Source: an uncultured Bacteroidota bacterium (GTDB lineage Bacteria; Bacteroidota; Bacteroidia; Chitinophagales; S012-47). From it: a stretch of 6,534 nucleotides of DNA. The position numbers were made by a program, and so were the translations under genes. Of the stretch, positions 6,283-6,534 are shown one piece after another (the stretch's first letter is position 1; each line of letters starts with the position of its first letter). The DNA lies in contig CAJXXO010000152.1 of the NCBI GenBank assembly GCA_913062655.1, positions 1 to 6,534 on the forward strand, in the 5' to 3' direction. The notes below the pieces were generated by a model. The model had not been told where the DNA came from, ran no database searches, and saw only the letters and a list, made by a program, of their open reading frames with translations.

Positions 6283-6534
6283 ATGACGCAAACAATCATT
6301 TATTTAATCCCCGTTGCAGGCGTGGTAGCGCTGCTTTTTACCCTGTGGCGCTCAGCGTGGGTAGCCCGACAGGATCCTGGTACGGAAAAGATGAAGATGA
6401 TTGCGGACAATATCGCCAAAGGTGCGATGGCGTTCCTAAAGGCTGAATACAAAGTATTGGCCGTTTTCGTAATTGCAGTGGCAATTTTGCTGGGCCTGTC
6501 CGGTAACACCGAGTCCAGTAGTCCACTGATAGCT
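6283..6534 (+). CDS. hppA: Membrane-bound ion-pumping pyrophosphatase, N-terminal 84 codons only
   Basis: Membrane pyrophosphatases hydrolyse PPi in the cytoplasm and use the energy to pump H+ and/or Na+ across the inner membrane. The visible part begins MTQTIIYLIPVAGVVALLF (helix 1, about residues 4-22), then WRSAWVARQDPGTEKM. Next is the family's characteristic IAKGAMAFLKAEYKVLAVF, which runs into helix 2 (about 57-75). This arrangement closely fits the N-terminus of bacterial HppA enzymes, which are usually about 700 or more residues long. The substrate-binding and ion-selectivity residues lie beyond the window, so proton versus sodium pumping and potassium dependence cannot be judged. The ATG at 6283 is the first start and has GGGAG directly in front, closer than a standard ribosome-binding site. 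The gene is divergent from the barrel gene and has its own well-matched promoter. Confidence 0.93.
   Translation, partial: MTQTIIYLIPVAGVVALLFTLWRSAWVARQDPGTEKMKMIADNIAKGAMAFLKAEYKVLAVFVIAVAILLGLSGNTESSSPLIA

Noticed and set aside
1..6534. Search for a new defence, mobile or RNA-based system in the window.
   Set aside because: No direct-repeat array, transposase, integrase, reverse transcriptase, nuclease, toxin-antitoxin pair or long structured noncoding region was found. Noncoding space is limited to short spacers of about 145 nt or less.

Overview
The window looks like ordinary chromosome of a Bacteroidota species, probably a Cytophagales-like lineage. Three things point there. The intergenic regions carry the Bacteroidota sigma-type -7 motif TAnnTTTG (an exact match before lepA and before hppA). 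The start sites have A-rich leaders and no convincing Shine-Dalgarno sequence. The gene content is rich in outer-membrane beta-barrels, including a helix-hairpin-helix/barrel fusion of a type often seen in this phylum. The genus cannot be told from the sequence alone.

Layout from left to right: (1) 1-1767, minus strand: lepA, encoding the ribosomal GTPase EF4, complete except for its last few codons. (2) 1902-2811, plus strand: two overlapping genes for small four-helix membrane proteins of unknown function, possibly an old tandem duplication. (3) 2783-4870, minus strand: a large secreted protein with an N-terminal ComEA-like helix-hairpin-helix region and a long outer-membrane beta-barrel. 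(4) 4897-5304, plus strand: a small secreted protein of unknown function. (5) 5307-6137, minus strand: a 276-residue outer-membrane barrel resembling the PorV/PorQ or FadL-like group. (6) 6283-6534, plus strand: the first 84 codons of hppA, the membrane-bound proton- or sodium-pumping pyrophosphatase.

Genes are packed tightly and strands alternate. The two convergent junctions are a 29-nt overlap (2783-2811) and a 2-nt gap (5305-5306), so neither has room for an intergenic terminator. The small secreted gene at 4897-5304 is wedged between two minus-strand envelope genes with almost no spacing. A transcript running from the 6137 gene into the 4870 gene would be fully antisense to it. No direct evidence links the functions of the central genes, beyond the fact that three of them encode exported envelope proteins.

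No CRISPR array, transposon, integrase, toxin-antitoxin pair, tRNA, rRNA or recognisable defence system was seen. The most unusual items are the fused HhH/beta-barrel protein, whose hairpins lack the usual glycines, and the nested antisense arrangement around 4870-5309.
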